A stretch of 64,000 nucleotides of DNA from Lithospermum erythrorhizon (taxonomy: Eukaryota > Streptophyta > Magnoliopsida > Boraginales > Boraginaceae): NCBI GenBank assembly GCA_019722365.1, contig JADFUC010000856.1:744001-808000 (forward strand), read 5' to 3'. Shown one piece after another: positions 23,333-35,959 of this stretch. Made by a program: the position numbers and the translations under genes. Within the stretch, counting starts at the first letter, position 1. Every line of letters begins with the position of its first letter. Below the pieces are notes generated by a model that had not been told where the DNA came from, made no database searches, and saw nothing but the letters and a program-made list of their open reading frames with translations.

Positions 23333-25600
23333 ATGCCACCGAGAGCTTGAGTCATACAGATCGAACTGCACTGCAGAGCGCTCTGGGACAGAGGCGAGAT
23401 AAGTGTCGTGTGATGACGCCGAAGCAGCGGCACTCTGCAAAAGGCAGCAGGTGCCTGGGCGCAGGTCGTGAGCTGTATAGCTGGGCGCGAAGAACCGAGG
23501 TACCAACCGGGTCCCTGCGAGATGCGCAATTTCCAAGACCGAGTAATGGTAACTCGGCGAGTAGCTGGGGCGACGCAGCCCCAAAGACGCGACCCGGCAG
23601 CCAAGGCCCGGTAGCAAGTAGAGATTCACTGCTGTTGACGCTTTTCTTCAAGGCTAGTTTCAGAGCCGCCACAATCGGAGGTGGGCGATTGAATTCGAGG
23701 CACCGAGAATAAGCTCAACCAAATGGGTTTGCGAGATGAAAGTTAAAGCGGCCATAGTACCGCTTGTTCGGGAGCTAGAGTCATGAACCATGTCCACAAA
23801 GATTTGACGACATGGCGATACGACATTGGTTGGGGATTCGAGAACTTTTCAAAGTGTATTGAACTCACATGTACGCCATAATGGCAGGAGTCGTCTGACA
23901 CAGGCGAGAGGACCGGGCTGATGAAATAGAGAGGTTTAGTGACTTATGTCGATTATCTCTGGAGTATACCCCAATCGAACCGCAGAGATCGTGGTTTCCG
24001 GCCGTGGTCAGACACGATTCGAGAATCGTCTTGTTCACTTACACCCGCTTTCATCACCAGAACGCACACAGTGGGAAAGTGGACATATGTAATCCAGTGA
24101 AAAGAGGGAAGCGTCCGATGCGACTGGAGCTGTGGCCATACCGACAGGATCTCCAGAGGGAACTTTCAAGAAGACCGCCCAGACGTGTAGTCATTTCTGG
24201 CCAAGCACCAAATTGCTCGACCTGCACTTCTCGTGGGCTTTCTGGCCGCTTTTACCTCCTAGAGCGAAGGTTTCACGGTGGTATTTCCTCGCGCTCCGGC
24301 CGAGGTACGTGTTCAAATACATTACACAAGCGTAACGGGCACGCGGCGAAGGATCGTCAGACCGCAGGCGCTGGCTTTCGATGCCGCCAAATGTATTTTG
24401 CTAATGTATGTCCTTCTTATATGGGTTCGTGAGCGCCCACTTCCGCTTTCACGCTGTGAGCGGATCTCAGGTAAATGGGCGTCGATTCGAGGACGACTTG
24501 AATCGTACGCGTTTCGTATGTAGATCGACTCAAAGGTAATAGCAAAGATGAAGGAGTTGGCAATCGGCAGAGGACGACACGCGCCACGCACAGAGGCACG
24601 GATACTCCGGCGACAGTACTCTATCTTTGCAATGGGTCTCGATGCCGCTGCATCGCTTTGATTCCGAGCCACACACCTCTTTATATCTGTGAATTTTTCT
24701 AAAAGGCTATCTTTAAATTTCGAATATCTGGAGTACCTTTTTGATTATTATGACGCCGCAGGGAGGTCGGCCGAGGTAATGTAGGTTTAGAAATTGTCCT
24801 TGGGTGTCGGGAGTAATCATGCTGCTGTAAGGCACTGCTACCCTTCGAAAGCTAGCTGGATTTTGACTCTCGATTGGAACGGATCGGTTGGGAAACAATT
24901 CAGCGGTGTTAAATTGTCATCGTAAGGAGATTGTGTTTACTAGTCCGCAGCTCCGAACTACGAGTCAGTTGGGGATGTGAGAGTTTTATCATCTTGTGTG
25001 ATCTCGCGTTAGGCTCGTAGCTTACCGAATATGGATTTACGGGTATCCGTTACGTAACGGACTCAAGCAGACGAGCCTAAGCTTGAAAATGTCCGATTGC
25101 GGAGAGAATTCGTGACGTGCTCAAGGATTTGCTGTGACTACTCCAAACAGAGATTGAATTTTCGATCAAGCCGGGTACCAGAACGTCTGGAGCATCATGG
25201 CACCGTGACGAATGGCTCCAAAGCAGAGTTTGAAGAGCTGAACACGCGAAATAAGTAGAATCGCTGTAGAAGCGGGTTCCACGCCGAAGTTATTCTCCTC
25301 GGGGTTCTCCCAAGATTGTTCCGTCACAGTTAGCGACGGAACTAACAGGCTTGTATCACTCACCGATAAATAACAAAGCGACAAGAATCAAATTGCTGTC
25401 AAGAATTGATGATCTTTGACCAAATAGGCGCGAGGGGTGTTTTCAAAAATCATTTGAGGTCCGATATCATCGCTTGAGAATTAAAGCAGTTAAGTGACAT
25501 ATCGAACGGCGCCGCACCGTATACGGGCACTACGAGCCCGCTATGCCGTCATTTCGACAAATGCACCCGCAATTTCTATGGACCCGATGAATCGTGGTTT
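23333..25600 (+). pseudogene. chromovirus gag and protease region, decayed
   Basis: An ATG followed by CCACCGAGA (Met-Pro-Pro-Arg) at 23333 looks like the usual gag start of Tekay-type elements. Downstream frames are broken, and I could not identify the gag zinc knuckle or the protease DTG/DSG motif. The overlapping ORFs of 60-160 aa in several frames here are random openings in GC-richer DNA. Confidence 0.4.
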
Positions 25601-25619
25601 TTCGAGAGTTCTTGGATAA

Positions 25620-25665
25620 GTTCGTGGCTGTGTTGACATTGATGACATATTGATTTATTCTACAT
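25620..25665 (+). pseudogene. chromovirus reverse transcriptase catalytic motif
   Basis: IDDILIYS reads at 25638-25661. This is the RT catalytic Asp-Asp motif in its gypsy form (FIDDILIYS). The preceding codons are shifted by a small deletion. Confidence 0.8.
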
Positions 25666-26225
25666 GAAATTGAACACGTAAGAACATTGGTGAGTATTGG
25701 AAATCTTATTTAAACCATTGTACGCAAAGTTTTCAAGCGAGCTTGCCGGGAGTGCATGGGCCTGGGTCATGTTATCTCGTGAGAGGGTGTTAGCGCTGAC
25801 CCACAAAAGTGTATGCACGAATCGGTGCCTCTGTCATGATCGAAGTAAGTTTCGGGTTTAAATTGATATTGCTGTGAGGTTCATAAGACTTTTGATCACG
25901 CTCCGATGACAAAGTTGACCGTAGCGGAGTACCATTTGTTTGGGCGCAAGAGCGCGACGCCTGCTTCAACGAAATTTCGAAGAAGAGATTGACTACAAAG
26001 ACTAAAGGCTGGACACTACCGCCGTGGAACGCAGTGGCATGCTGTGTACAAATACGCTCACATCGTGGGTTAGTCAGCGTGATCGATGCGTAACGAAGCG
26101 TGGATCGCATATGCATCTCGACAATTGAAGAATCACGAAGAATTATCCTACCTACGACTGAGCGTCAGCTCGCGATCAAGGTTTCGCTTTAAAATTTGAG
26201 ACACTATTTGTATGGGAGTCAAATG

Positions 26226-26378
26226 TCGATATTTACACCACAAGAGTTTAGTATATCACCACCTGCAGGAGTCAATTTGAGGCTGAGATGGGATGAGTTT
26301 CGAGTTGACTACGATCTAACGATCGAGTATCATCCGGTAGTTATGGCGGATGCCTGAGTCGAAGAGGGTGCTCACATT
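26226..26378 (+). pseudogene. chromovirus RNase H / connection remnant
   Basis: Pieces in one or two frames correspond to the HKSL, NLR..RW and DYDLTIEYHP (26307-26336) landmarks, and then to an ADALSRR-like end. These mark the end of the gypsy RNase H domain and the link to integrase. Confidence 0.75.
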
Positions 26379-26635
26379 TTGCAGGAGCTAAAACAGATCG
26401 TGGGGTAGACTTTGAGGTTAGTTGATGGGGCCTCATTGCCTATATGAAAGCTGGGAATCGGTATTATTTGATAAATAGGGGAGATGAAAGAAGATGAGAA
26501 GCGAGGCCCATTTCAGAGGCTTAATCCAGGAGTGAATCGGAGCTACAGCCATGACATGTATTCATGTTGTGGGAGCCGAGTGGTTGCGCCCACTTCGCCG
26601 ACCTAAAAAGTGGAGATTCGGATGAAAGCCCAACG

Positions 26636-26872
26636 CTCCCATAAGATGCATCCGGGGAGTACAAAGATGTATCGAATTCTATGGAGAATCATCAAAGGCC
26701 AGGACGTAAGAGAGAAATTGCAGATTTTGTAGCAAAGTGTTTGATTTGTCAACAAGTCAAGATTGACCATAAGCCTGGTCATACAACCATTACCGACACC
26801 GAACGGACTCGTGGTAAGATCACCATGGACTTTGTGTTTGGACTTCCGAGAACTCAGAAAAGAAACGATTGA
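26636..26872 (+). pseudogene. chromovirus integrase N-terminal zinc finger
   Basis: HPGSTKMYR (about 26648-26674), then in another frame PGRKREIADFVAKCLICQQ and TMDFVFGLPRTQ. Together they give the His-His-Cys-Cys zinc finger (H...CLIC) and the first Asp of the integrase core. Frameshifts separate the pieces. Confidence 0.85.
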
Positions 26873-27879
26873 TTAAAGGGACAAGGGATAGACTATCTAA
26901 GACCGCTTCATTTTCTACCTATTAAAGCAAATCACGTAATGGAAAGGTTGCCAAGATGTAGACTAAGTGGGCGATTGCATGGGCGCCGGAGAGTATCAAG
27001 GTCGGATGTGGACGCAAGGTTCACTCTCTCGAGGTTTCTGAGAGATCTTGTGAGGCGTTAGTGAACGAATGTCCAAATGAGTATCGCTTCATCCTCAAAC
27101 TACGGGTTATCCTAGAATCCATTCAGACGCTTGAGACATGCCGGTAGCTTCATAAGGTTGAAGTTTCTCCTAGAGTTTGGGATGAGTTATTTAAAATGGA
27201 GTTCGCTATACAATGCTTTCAAGCTAAGATTGAACGGCACCGCTCGTTTTGTACGGGCCGGAGGCGTAGGATCTGACATGTCGAAATGTAGGTAGAGAAA
27301 GAAAGCATTTGGCGGGTCCGAGCAGCTGAGAAGTTCAGCGTAGTAGGGTAAGTTGATACAACAACATTCGAGACTCAAGCATGTGATCGATGTACAGTGA
27401 CGGACGACGCCGAGTGTATTCTTGTCATTGAGGTTTGGATCGGTATGAAGATATTCCAAGGAAGCGGCGCTGATGAAATTTATAAGAGGAAGTCGAGTCC
27501 CCATACATCGACCGCTTCGAGATCCCGACAAAGCTGGAGCAGAGGCTTACCGACTGGGTTTCGCTTGTGAGAATCGGGGAGAGAACACATGTTCCATGTG
27601 TCTTCATTTTGAGGAAGTAATGCCCGGATTTAGCCGCACACATCTTAAAGTTTCAAATGGACGACTGGGGGTCGATTCAATTTATGGCGACCGCAGATCG
27701 TGGATCGTGTTATAGCCATTTACAATAAGCAGCCGGGGTTGGTAAAAGTTTCAGGAGGAACCACCTGAATGAGGAAATGCCCACGCTGAACATGGTGAGA
27801 TACGGTAATCGCTACCCATACTGCTCGTCCGAGGTTACGATCTTGTTTGTTTTTTAATTCAGACTTTCAGAACTTCGAA

Positions 27880-27914
27880 GTTAGAAATTTCGAGGCTAAA
27901 TTTTTGTTAGCGGG
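27880..27914 (+). promoter_or_regulatory. degraded polypurine tract region
   Basis: TTTCGAGG.TAAATTTTTGTTAGCGGG ends directly before LTR 2. The usual version in Tekay-type elements ends in a G-run; here it is interrupted. Confidence 0.4.
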
Positions 27915-30380
27915 TGATCAGAATACCCGTAACGGCCCGCGTTAAAATAAACCGAAACGAATTATCGAGTTTTTCTCCGTGAAAATTTGAAACCACTAAA
28001 TATTTTGTATTTCTCTAAATGCGTATAGTTTGGAAGTTAGTTGCTCCGAGTAAAGCTTAAACCAAGAATGAGCGAGTTTATCCAATTTCATCGGTTGAGC
28101 TTTTGGGCCCAACCGAACTACCGGCCCAACTTAATAGTCCATTTAAGCCCAACCTAAGCAAAAAAACTGATGTTTCCTTCCTTCAGCCGTAAACAGCGAG
28201 CCCCATCCCCATTTTTCGATTTTTCAACTTCAAATTTCTCTCTCAATTCACGAAGCTGAGCCTAAACTGGAGAAGTTTCTCCCCGTCATTCCTGCTTTGA
28301 GGTAAAAAGGTGTAATATTTTCGGTATTTTAGGAATCCTACACTTTTGACTTTTGTCAATTTTGCACTCAATTTTTATTATTCCATTTCGATTCAGTCAG
28401 ATATTAGTTGTTTTAGGATTGAATTATGGTGTTTAGTGTTAAAATTTGGGGTGTTTTAGGACAGCTTGATTTTTAGGAATTTGGTTTGACTTGGAATTTT
28501 GATGAATTATTGTTTAATTATTGCCTAGGCCTAAATTGTGATATAGAAATCAGAAACGATTGATAATTGGGGTGTAAACATTGGTTTTATGAATTAAAGT
28601 TCGATGATCGCTGGTTGATTTTCGCCAAAATGTGATAATTATGTAAATCGGGGTATTAATGTAAATACGTTATCGGATTAATGAGTTGTTTCGAGATGTA
28701 ATACGAATTTATAGCTGGGAATAAATAGGGTCGGAATCGATCAGTTTTGAATTTTGGTATGGAATCGACTTAGAGATTTAGGATCGAGGTTTATAGTTAG
28801 AATTGCCGGTAGGCGTAAAATGGGAATTTCGAGGTTACCGAGAACGTTAGGAATTTGAATAGACGTAGGGAGCATGAATTAAGTCGGGAAACGAGGGTCG
28901 ACATTAAATTTTGGTCATTTAAACGTAACGGAGACTTGCTACGTAAACCGTAGGATTGGTAATTTTAAATGAGTAAAAGAATGGTACTTTAAAATTTGAT
29001 AAAACGGTTAAATGATTTCTAGTAGTGATATTATTTTGTAATGCGTCCTGCTCGCACTGGGACGCCGTGGACCATGGTGATCGACGGGCGCAGGGCGCCA
29101 GCCGGGTAATTAGCTCAGCGGGATTATCACTGCTTGTTAATTTACTTATGTTTGGATGTTACGATGGTAAATCAGCGAGCACATCCGTGATTGCATCTAT
29201 CATGTGTATAGCAATCAGAACCCTCCGGCTCACAGTTACCGTGTAGTTGACAGAGGGATATCAGGCTGAACTTACGCGGTGTTTTAGGAAATCTTGAGTA
29301 CGTCTGCCAGGAGTATCCCGTATCCATGCCGAAAATTCGCGCGCTGAAGATCCGGTAAGATATCTCTGCTTTGTGCGGTGTTTCTTGCACGGTTTGGACC
29401 CTATCAGCGCGATATAGGATACATCGAGACCTGCGTGTCAAGGCGCATACCGACATTATATGCGTGTGTTTTGTGATGTCAGACGTTGTTGGAAGTCATT
29501 GAGGCGAGTTCGTCAGAAAAGCAGAGTTGGCATATATCGACGTAAGAAATTCTCATTTAAAAAGGCGCAGTTGTTATCTAATTTGAGTCATTGAGATCTG
29601 GAGGACGGCCTGCTATGTATTATGTGTCAGGATTTCAATCGCTGTGTTCACTTACTCTATGGGTATATTAAAGAATGTGTCGATGAGCTATTGTTATTTT
29701 CGTGAAGTTGCTGTACCTGCTCGAATGTCTCACGAGGCGTGTTGTTTCCGATGAAAGATTCTGTTAGTATGTTCTGAGATAAATGATGATTTACTTTATT
29801 GTATTGATATGCCTCGTACCATTTTTATTGATAGAGACCTAAGTATATATATATATATATATATATGATATAGATGAGTATTTATTTCAATACTCAGATG
29901 CTCATCTCTGGACTCCTGTAGTTTACCATCCTGATCCGCTTCCACCTGCTCGTCGCAATTTTACCCCATTCCCTCCTCCCCCTCCGCATTGACAAAAGTG
30001 CCTCCGAAGCCGACGAAGCCAGTACCGGTGATTTCCATTTAGGGGCGAATAAGCAATGGCTGTGATCCCTGGCAGCCCCTTGCTTTCTATCTAGCTGATA
30101 AACAATTGTTTTTTATTTTGTTTGAAATTACAACTATAAGGTACATTTTGTATTTTTGGGTTACCGTGGACGTTATTTATGTTCGTTGACTAGAAGGCTA
30201 CGACAATGGTTAAAACTTAAATCAATGTTTTCGCTTCAAGCCATTTTGCTCTCACCAAACCGCTGCGCTTTTACTGCTTAAAACAGTGTTTTCGTGTCAA
30301 CCATCGATCGGGTGACCCGCATATACAAAGTTGACGACGATTCTAACCTCGAGGCGTACGACCTTTATATGGTCGTTACA
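27915..30380 (+). repeat. 3' LTR of the chromovirus
   Basis: Partner of 20715-23167. It begins TGATCAGAATACCCG and ends GTCGTTACA. Confidence 0.85.
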
Positions 30381-30719
30381 TTATACGTATATCACGCAAC
30401 ATTCTTTGAAGGAATCAATCATGAAAGCTTATACATGCAAAATTGAGTAAAAATAATTAAGGCAAGTATTCAATGCATACCTTTAAATTATTAAACTAAG
30501 TTGATATTATAAATAGCCCAAAAAGTAAAAGGTCCGAGTCTAAGATCTTAAATTTATATTATTATATTAATTCTTGAATTTATCTTCTTCATCACTGCAA
30601 TGATACAATCATAATGTTAAATGTAAGTAAAGTGTAGCTCATTTTTTAATGTCCTCATTTTCTTGGTTAGAATATATTATTGGCATTTGACAGTGTCCTA
30701 TAATTCAAATTACATTCTC
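30381..30719. other. intergenic, no gene seen
   Basis: AT-rich DNA between the chromovirus and the next dispersed-repeat copy. No gene is seen. Confidence 0.5.
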
Positions 30720-31440
30720 AATATATAAAAAAATTCATATCATTTAAAATTAACAATAATAATAATGATGATAATAATTTTTACAATAAAGAATATGATT
30801 ATTTAACTAACACCTATTATTAATAATAATAACAATACTTTACATAAACAATAATAATAATAATTTACATAAAAGCATGCTATTATTTAACTAATAATTT
30901 ATTATTAATAATAATAATAATAGTTGGTACATAAAATATATTATTATTTAACTAACATCAATTATTACAGCATTAAAACGATTTTATATAATGGTAAAAT
31001 CATATCATTTATGAAATATAAATTAATAATATAAAAACAACTCTCAAGAAACGAAAAATATCATTAAAATATTTCTACTCCGTCTCCCCTACAAATCAGG
31101 TGGAGGCTCTCACTCAACAACATTTGATGGCTATAAACAACTTGCAAATGACAAATTTAATAATGGATCAGCTATTTAACACGTTTTCTATAATAAAGTA
31201 TTGCAGATATTTATAATGTAAGCATATTAATTACTATAAAACGTCAGAACGACAAACACGATAATGTAATACTAATAATAAGCACTTATTAACTCATAAA
31301 ACACACCAAGAGTACGTTAATTATTAATTAAAAAGATAATATTTTGCGCCTATCTTTAGACTTTGCAGTTAGCTTAAAATCCTTATTTACACTTTTATAT
31401 ATGTTAGTGATAGTGATATGTACAATAATAATAATTCCTA
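30720..31440. repeat. AAT-rich dispersed repeat, copy 2
   Basis: It shares with the other copies AAATTCATAT, (AAT)n, GATTATTTAACTAACACC, TACATAAAATATATTATTAT, then AATTAAAAAGATAATATTTT and CACTTTTATAT.TGTTAGTGATA. The last two blocks are shared with 43150-43290. It is longer than copy 1. Confidence 0.65.
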
Positions 31441-31610
31441 CATTTCATTTTCTAGGATACTTTTACTTTTTTAGTAATTTAAAAATTAATTCCTTTTAAT
31501 TTAAGAAAATAGATGGAAAAAATAGTTTGTCAAACAAAATATGAATGACTTAATTTTATACAAAAGTAATGTGAGTTTAGAAGATAGAAGAATGAAAGAA
31601 ATACTTTGTA

Positions 31611-31776
31611 CTCCCTTCATTTTTTAATGTTACAGTCATTTTTTACTTTAGAAATCTCTAAATTAAGCCTCTTATTTCATAAACAAAAGATTTATAAAAA
31701 ATCGAAAATACAGAAAATTTAATTTTTAAAAAATTTACGAAAGTAAATGAATATATCATTTGTAAATGGAGGAATT
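31611..31776. mobile_element. Stowaway-like MITE
   Basis: About 165 bp with ends CTCCCTTCATTT and AAATGGAGGAATTA, which are imperfectly inverted, and TA at both flanks. It has no coding sequence. TA targets and CTCCCTCC-type ends suit the Tc1/mariner MITE group. Confidence 0.5.
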
Positions 31777-31779
31777 AAT

Positions 31780-33890
31780 ATTGATTAATGTGCAAAATAC
31801 AAAGAATAAATCTCCATTTTTTAAAATTATAAGTATATTATACGTAATGACAAAATTTTGGTTAGAATCTAATTTTGCAATTATCTCTAGCTGTCCAACC
31901 GAAAGATGTTTCGAGATTCGTAAACTTGGGGTTCATCATTCATATGTACGAGATATGGAGGAGCAGTTGAGTTAGAACTCATGAATGACATTTCATGTCT
32001 GTTGCATTCTTTTCTGTGGGCTTCCACTATCATTCATGTTATCAATCCTTGTCCATTTCATAACAGTTCGTTTGGTATGGCCTAAAATTGACATCCATGA
32101 ATGTGTGGACTTCCATCTTTTCTTAGCTTGGGGTATTTTTTTTTGTTTTGAATTAAAATGATAATTAATATTCATTCACTACATATAATCAATACTTTGA
32201 TGCTTTTATACCAATAAATCATAAGTACTTTCCAAAATAATCTAACAATTACACACATGGTTGGACTACATACTCCATATATCTACCAAACAAAGATTAC
32301 AATATAAATGAAATACAAACTATTCCTACTAAACTAATATAAGAGTTCTGCCCAAACTTCACAAATGATTGATTTATATACATTTAACATATATTCATGC
32401 TGAAGAATAGATTGCATCTGTAACGTAAGTCTTAATTGGTAAAAGATACCGAAGAACAAATATTAATTCAAAATTAAAAAAAAAAAATTATATTAAACTG
32501 CGGAAGAAAATATTAATTATCAGATTCTAACGCTTTGGGCTATTGAAACCAAGAAAAATCGTTAGTATAGTAGCAATTAAAATCCACCACTACCCATTGC
32601 TATTCTTCCTGTTATGATTTTAATTTAGTATATTGTCTTTTTTAGAGAGAATTTTTGGAAGATGGATTGATTTTTTTAGTGCGTTAAAAGAAAAATCAAC
32701 TAAAATTATTTCTTAGCATGGGGTATTGATTAAGTATAAATTGACTTCTAATGTGTTCTTCGTCGGCAAGATAATGATATTTATCAACCAAAAACTGAAT
32801 GGTTGTATTTTCCTAAAGTGGGAATCGATGGTCGAGAAAACATTAACCAGGCAACTATTTATAATGTAATTCAATGGTTTTGTAAATTACGAAGAATACT
32901 AAATGGATAGTGTTATCACACCTTTGATACATGAAGATATTTAATGGTTAAATTTACACACTTTAATCATTAAAATTATTTCAATATTAATCAACTATTC
33001 AACTTTTAATTGTGTCGAATCATATTTTTGGCATCAATTTTTGGGAAACATGAGACTATACTTTCAAAATTGTAATTAATTTTTAAAAGAGGACTTCAGC
33101 AATATCCTAAAGGGCCTGCTCATCTCAATCAACTCCACACCATTTACAAGCAATTATTAACTCATCTACTCAATTCTAATTAATTAAATAAAAAACCCTC
33201 TCCAATTCTGACATTTGGCTTACCCGATTCACTTGTTTTACATGTATCTAAGATGTGTTATGCTTTAGATGTAATGTTGTGTAATTGTTGTTTCTTCATG
33301 TCATCATCATCAGACTTTCTATACACGTAGTAGTCCAGGTAAATTGATTGTTCATTGTTTTTCTCAGCTTTGCTCCTAATAATAATATTCATAACTCGTA
33401 GAATTCGTTAAAAAAAAATGACCATGCATTTAGCTATATGCTGGGATGAGCCACATAAGTGAAATAAATGCAAGTGTCAACCATCTGCACTTCAGATATA
33501 TACAACGTACTTACCGTTTCTTCATATCTCTTAAAAGGATACAAGGATAGGAATGGAGCGTAGCATCGAGCACACATGCTTATTTTATTTTATTTAATTA
33601 ATTGTAATTCAAGTGGGTAGGTTAATACCATGACAAGGCTAGAGTGGACACAGCTTATTTTAACGTTGCTTGCATAAATCGCTCCCAAAATCGATTTCAT
33701 TTGATATATCAGATTTAAAAGTCACACAAATGCATCAGTATTTATCAAATGTTGAATAGTTCAAAATATTTATTAAACGATCATAATATGTCTGTGTGAA
33801 ATTTATTATCTTATTTAATAAAGTTACTGCATCTACTCTGTGGATTTTGAATGGCCATATCTCATCTATTTCTCACGTCAATTAAGACCA
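31780..33890. other. intergenic, no gene seen
   Basis: About 2.1 kb of AT-rich DNA. Short frames (e.g. 31766-31975, 31993-32175) show no domain. I see no RNA gene. Confidence 0.45.
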
Positions 33891-33892
33891 CC

Positions 33893-33894
<2 letters not shown>

Positions 33895-33937
<43 letters not shown>

Positions 33938-33939
33938 AA

Positions 33940-33975
<36 letters not shown>
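33895..33975. repeat. (AT)n microsatellite, two blocks
   Basis: Two long AT runs are separated by AAGAAAG. Together they cover about 80 bp, close to the left end of the MULE. Confidence 0.95.
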
Positions 33976-33977
<2 letters not shown>

Positions 33978-35959
33978 CACAGCAAGCAAGCGCATGATCG
34001 TTACTGCCTTATTTGCATGTTTGGCTAATTATGTATTTTTTTACCATTCCCACCCAATATATCCACTTCGCTTTGGTTCAACCCATTCCTGTTTCAATCG
34101 CTACTGACTGCTATGTCATATTCTGGGGCAAACAAGTAATTTTTTAAAAAGCCTCTACGCTACCGTGATTAGAATTTAAAATCAAACCCTTCCTTCCCCC
34201 AATATACAAACAACTAAACACCTAATTGAACTCAATCTTCAAATTTTAAAACCATAAACCCTAATCATCTCCCCAATTCAATTTCTGCTAAATCAAGTTC
34301 GATTTGACGCTGCTGTCACAAACAACGTAACAAAGGTCACTATCGCAAGTATCAGTAAGCAAATTGTGTATCAACCGTATCAACAACAAAAGAAAACCGA
34401 AGGATGCCTTTCGCTGTCCAACTCCTCGGTACGTTACGCTGTTATTTGTGTTCTTACTTACTGCTAATGATTTTGTCAATTAATGTTCGCCCGCTTATGC
34501 TGCGGGTGAGGTCACTACCGACGGAGTCGTGGTAGATGTAATCTGATACGCGGCATTTCGCTTCAAGATCAAGTCAGCGTCAAGAGAAGACCATCAAATC
34601 GCATACCGAGTCGAAACGGCTACATTTCGGTGATTCTACTGCAGAATCAGCAAGAAGGTCATAAATTACCAAAGGTATCATTGAGCTATTGTGATTGTCT
34701 GCCTTTTCCAATGGTTGTTTCTGACGGAGGAAACGAAAACAAAGCGTATCGAGTTGGTCGATGTTTGAATTGTTGAAGTTGTTAGTTGTTGAATCAAGGT
34801 AGTTGTTCTATTATGTTTCAGAATCCAAACTCTAGAATGTCAGAAGTTTATGAGCTAAAGTTTTTAGTTCAAATCATAGTAATCGAATCCTAGCAACGTT
34901 GTTCAATTGGAAAGAGAGTTTCACCACTTACCCACACTCTTTGTGAAAGAAATGAAACATAACAACTCGAGCTCATTGTTCACATTTTTGCCAAGCCAAA
35001 AGGAATCATGAATAAGGAAATTTTTCTATTTTTGTTATATGATGCAAATTGTTTCAATGCATTTTGCTTCAATGCTTCATTTTGATCGGATTCATTTTAA
35101 TTCAATGCTTCATTGTTCAGTAACGTTGTTCAATCAGAAAATTGCTCGCAGATTTGCAAGGCTTCGATTCACGTTCATTAGCTTCATGTATGTCGCAGTC
35201 GTGCGGCATACCAACAGACACCATGAGCATCTATATACTACAACAATAAAGATTGCGCATTTAAAGTCAAGTAAGTTCAACACCAGCGCATACATGTAAT
35301 TTGTTCATGTTCATACAACCAAATTTGATAACGCCTATCACTGGTGTATTTACACAACCTGTTCCCAACAAACTTAAGTTTTAAAATCTTGGGTGGATCG
35401 AAGGCTTGGGCCGACACAAAATGAAATCAAACAAGATTCATCCTTGAGATGTTCTTTTCCTTTGGTTCCTTCATCTTTTTTGAGGACCGATCGTGTTAAG
35501 AACCGGTCAGCGGACTCCTCGTGTGAAGGCCTAGGTGGCTTCATCCGCCTTGGTTTTGGTGGCAAATTGCACGCCATATTCTCCGGACTCGATCTCCGTG
35601 GTCATTGAATGTGGTTCGGGAAGATCGCACCGAGTCTGCGGGTACGCATCGCAACAGTGTACCATGTTCCTTATATAATTCATCCAATTACATGTATCGC
35701 AACCGAATAAACAAAAAAAACAAAGAAGATCGAAGAAAGAAACTTACAAGTAGAGTAGCTTACAATATAGAAAACAAGACGAGAAAGATCAGTTAAGCAA
35801 AGTAATTGAAAATGAAAGTAAAGAACAAACAAGATAGAAACAAGCTTACATATTTTCATATGGGCAAGTTTGTTCTCGATCAACACTTTCCTTCAAGGTC
35901 GAGGCTTTAATTTTGTTATATTCAAGAGTCGTTTCTTCTTCGCAGTCCTTCTTTTTATC

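Larger units (their letters stand above)
20715..30380 (+). mobile_element. decayed Ty3/gypsy chromovirus (Tekay/Del-like)
   Basis: This element is about 9.7 kb long. Direct LTRs of about 2453 bp (20715-23167) and 2466 bp (27915-30380) flank a 4.7-kb interior. A tRNA-iMet-type primer-binding site follows LTR 1. The interior reads left to right: RT (IDDILIYS), RNase H (DYDLTIEYHP), then the integrase HHCC zinc finger (CLICQQVK). Long LTRs, this pol order and the DYDLTIEYHPGK-type motif are typical of Tekay/Del chromoviruses. A C-terminal chromodomain is expected near 27500-27850 but I could not identify it. The frame is broken throughout. Five-base flanks (ATTAA left, TTATA right) do not match cleanly. 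Confidence 0.8.

Noticed and set aside
23230..24672. Many overlapping ORFs of 60-160 aa on both strands
   Set aside because: They lie in decayed chromovirus gag/protease DNA with higher GC, overlap each other in several frames, and show no domain.
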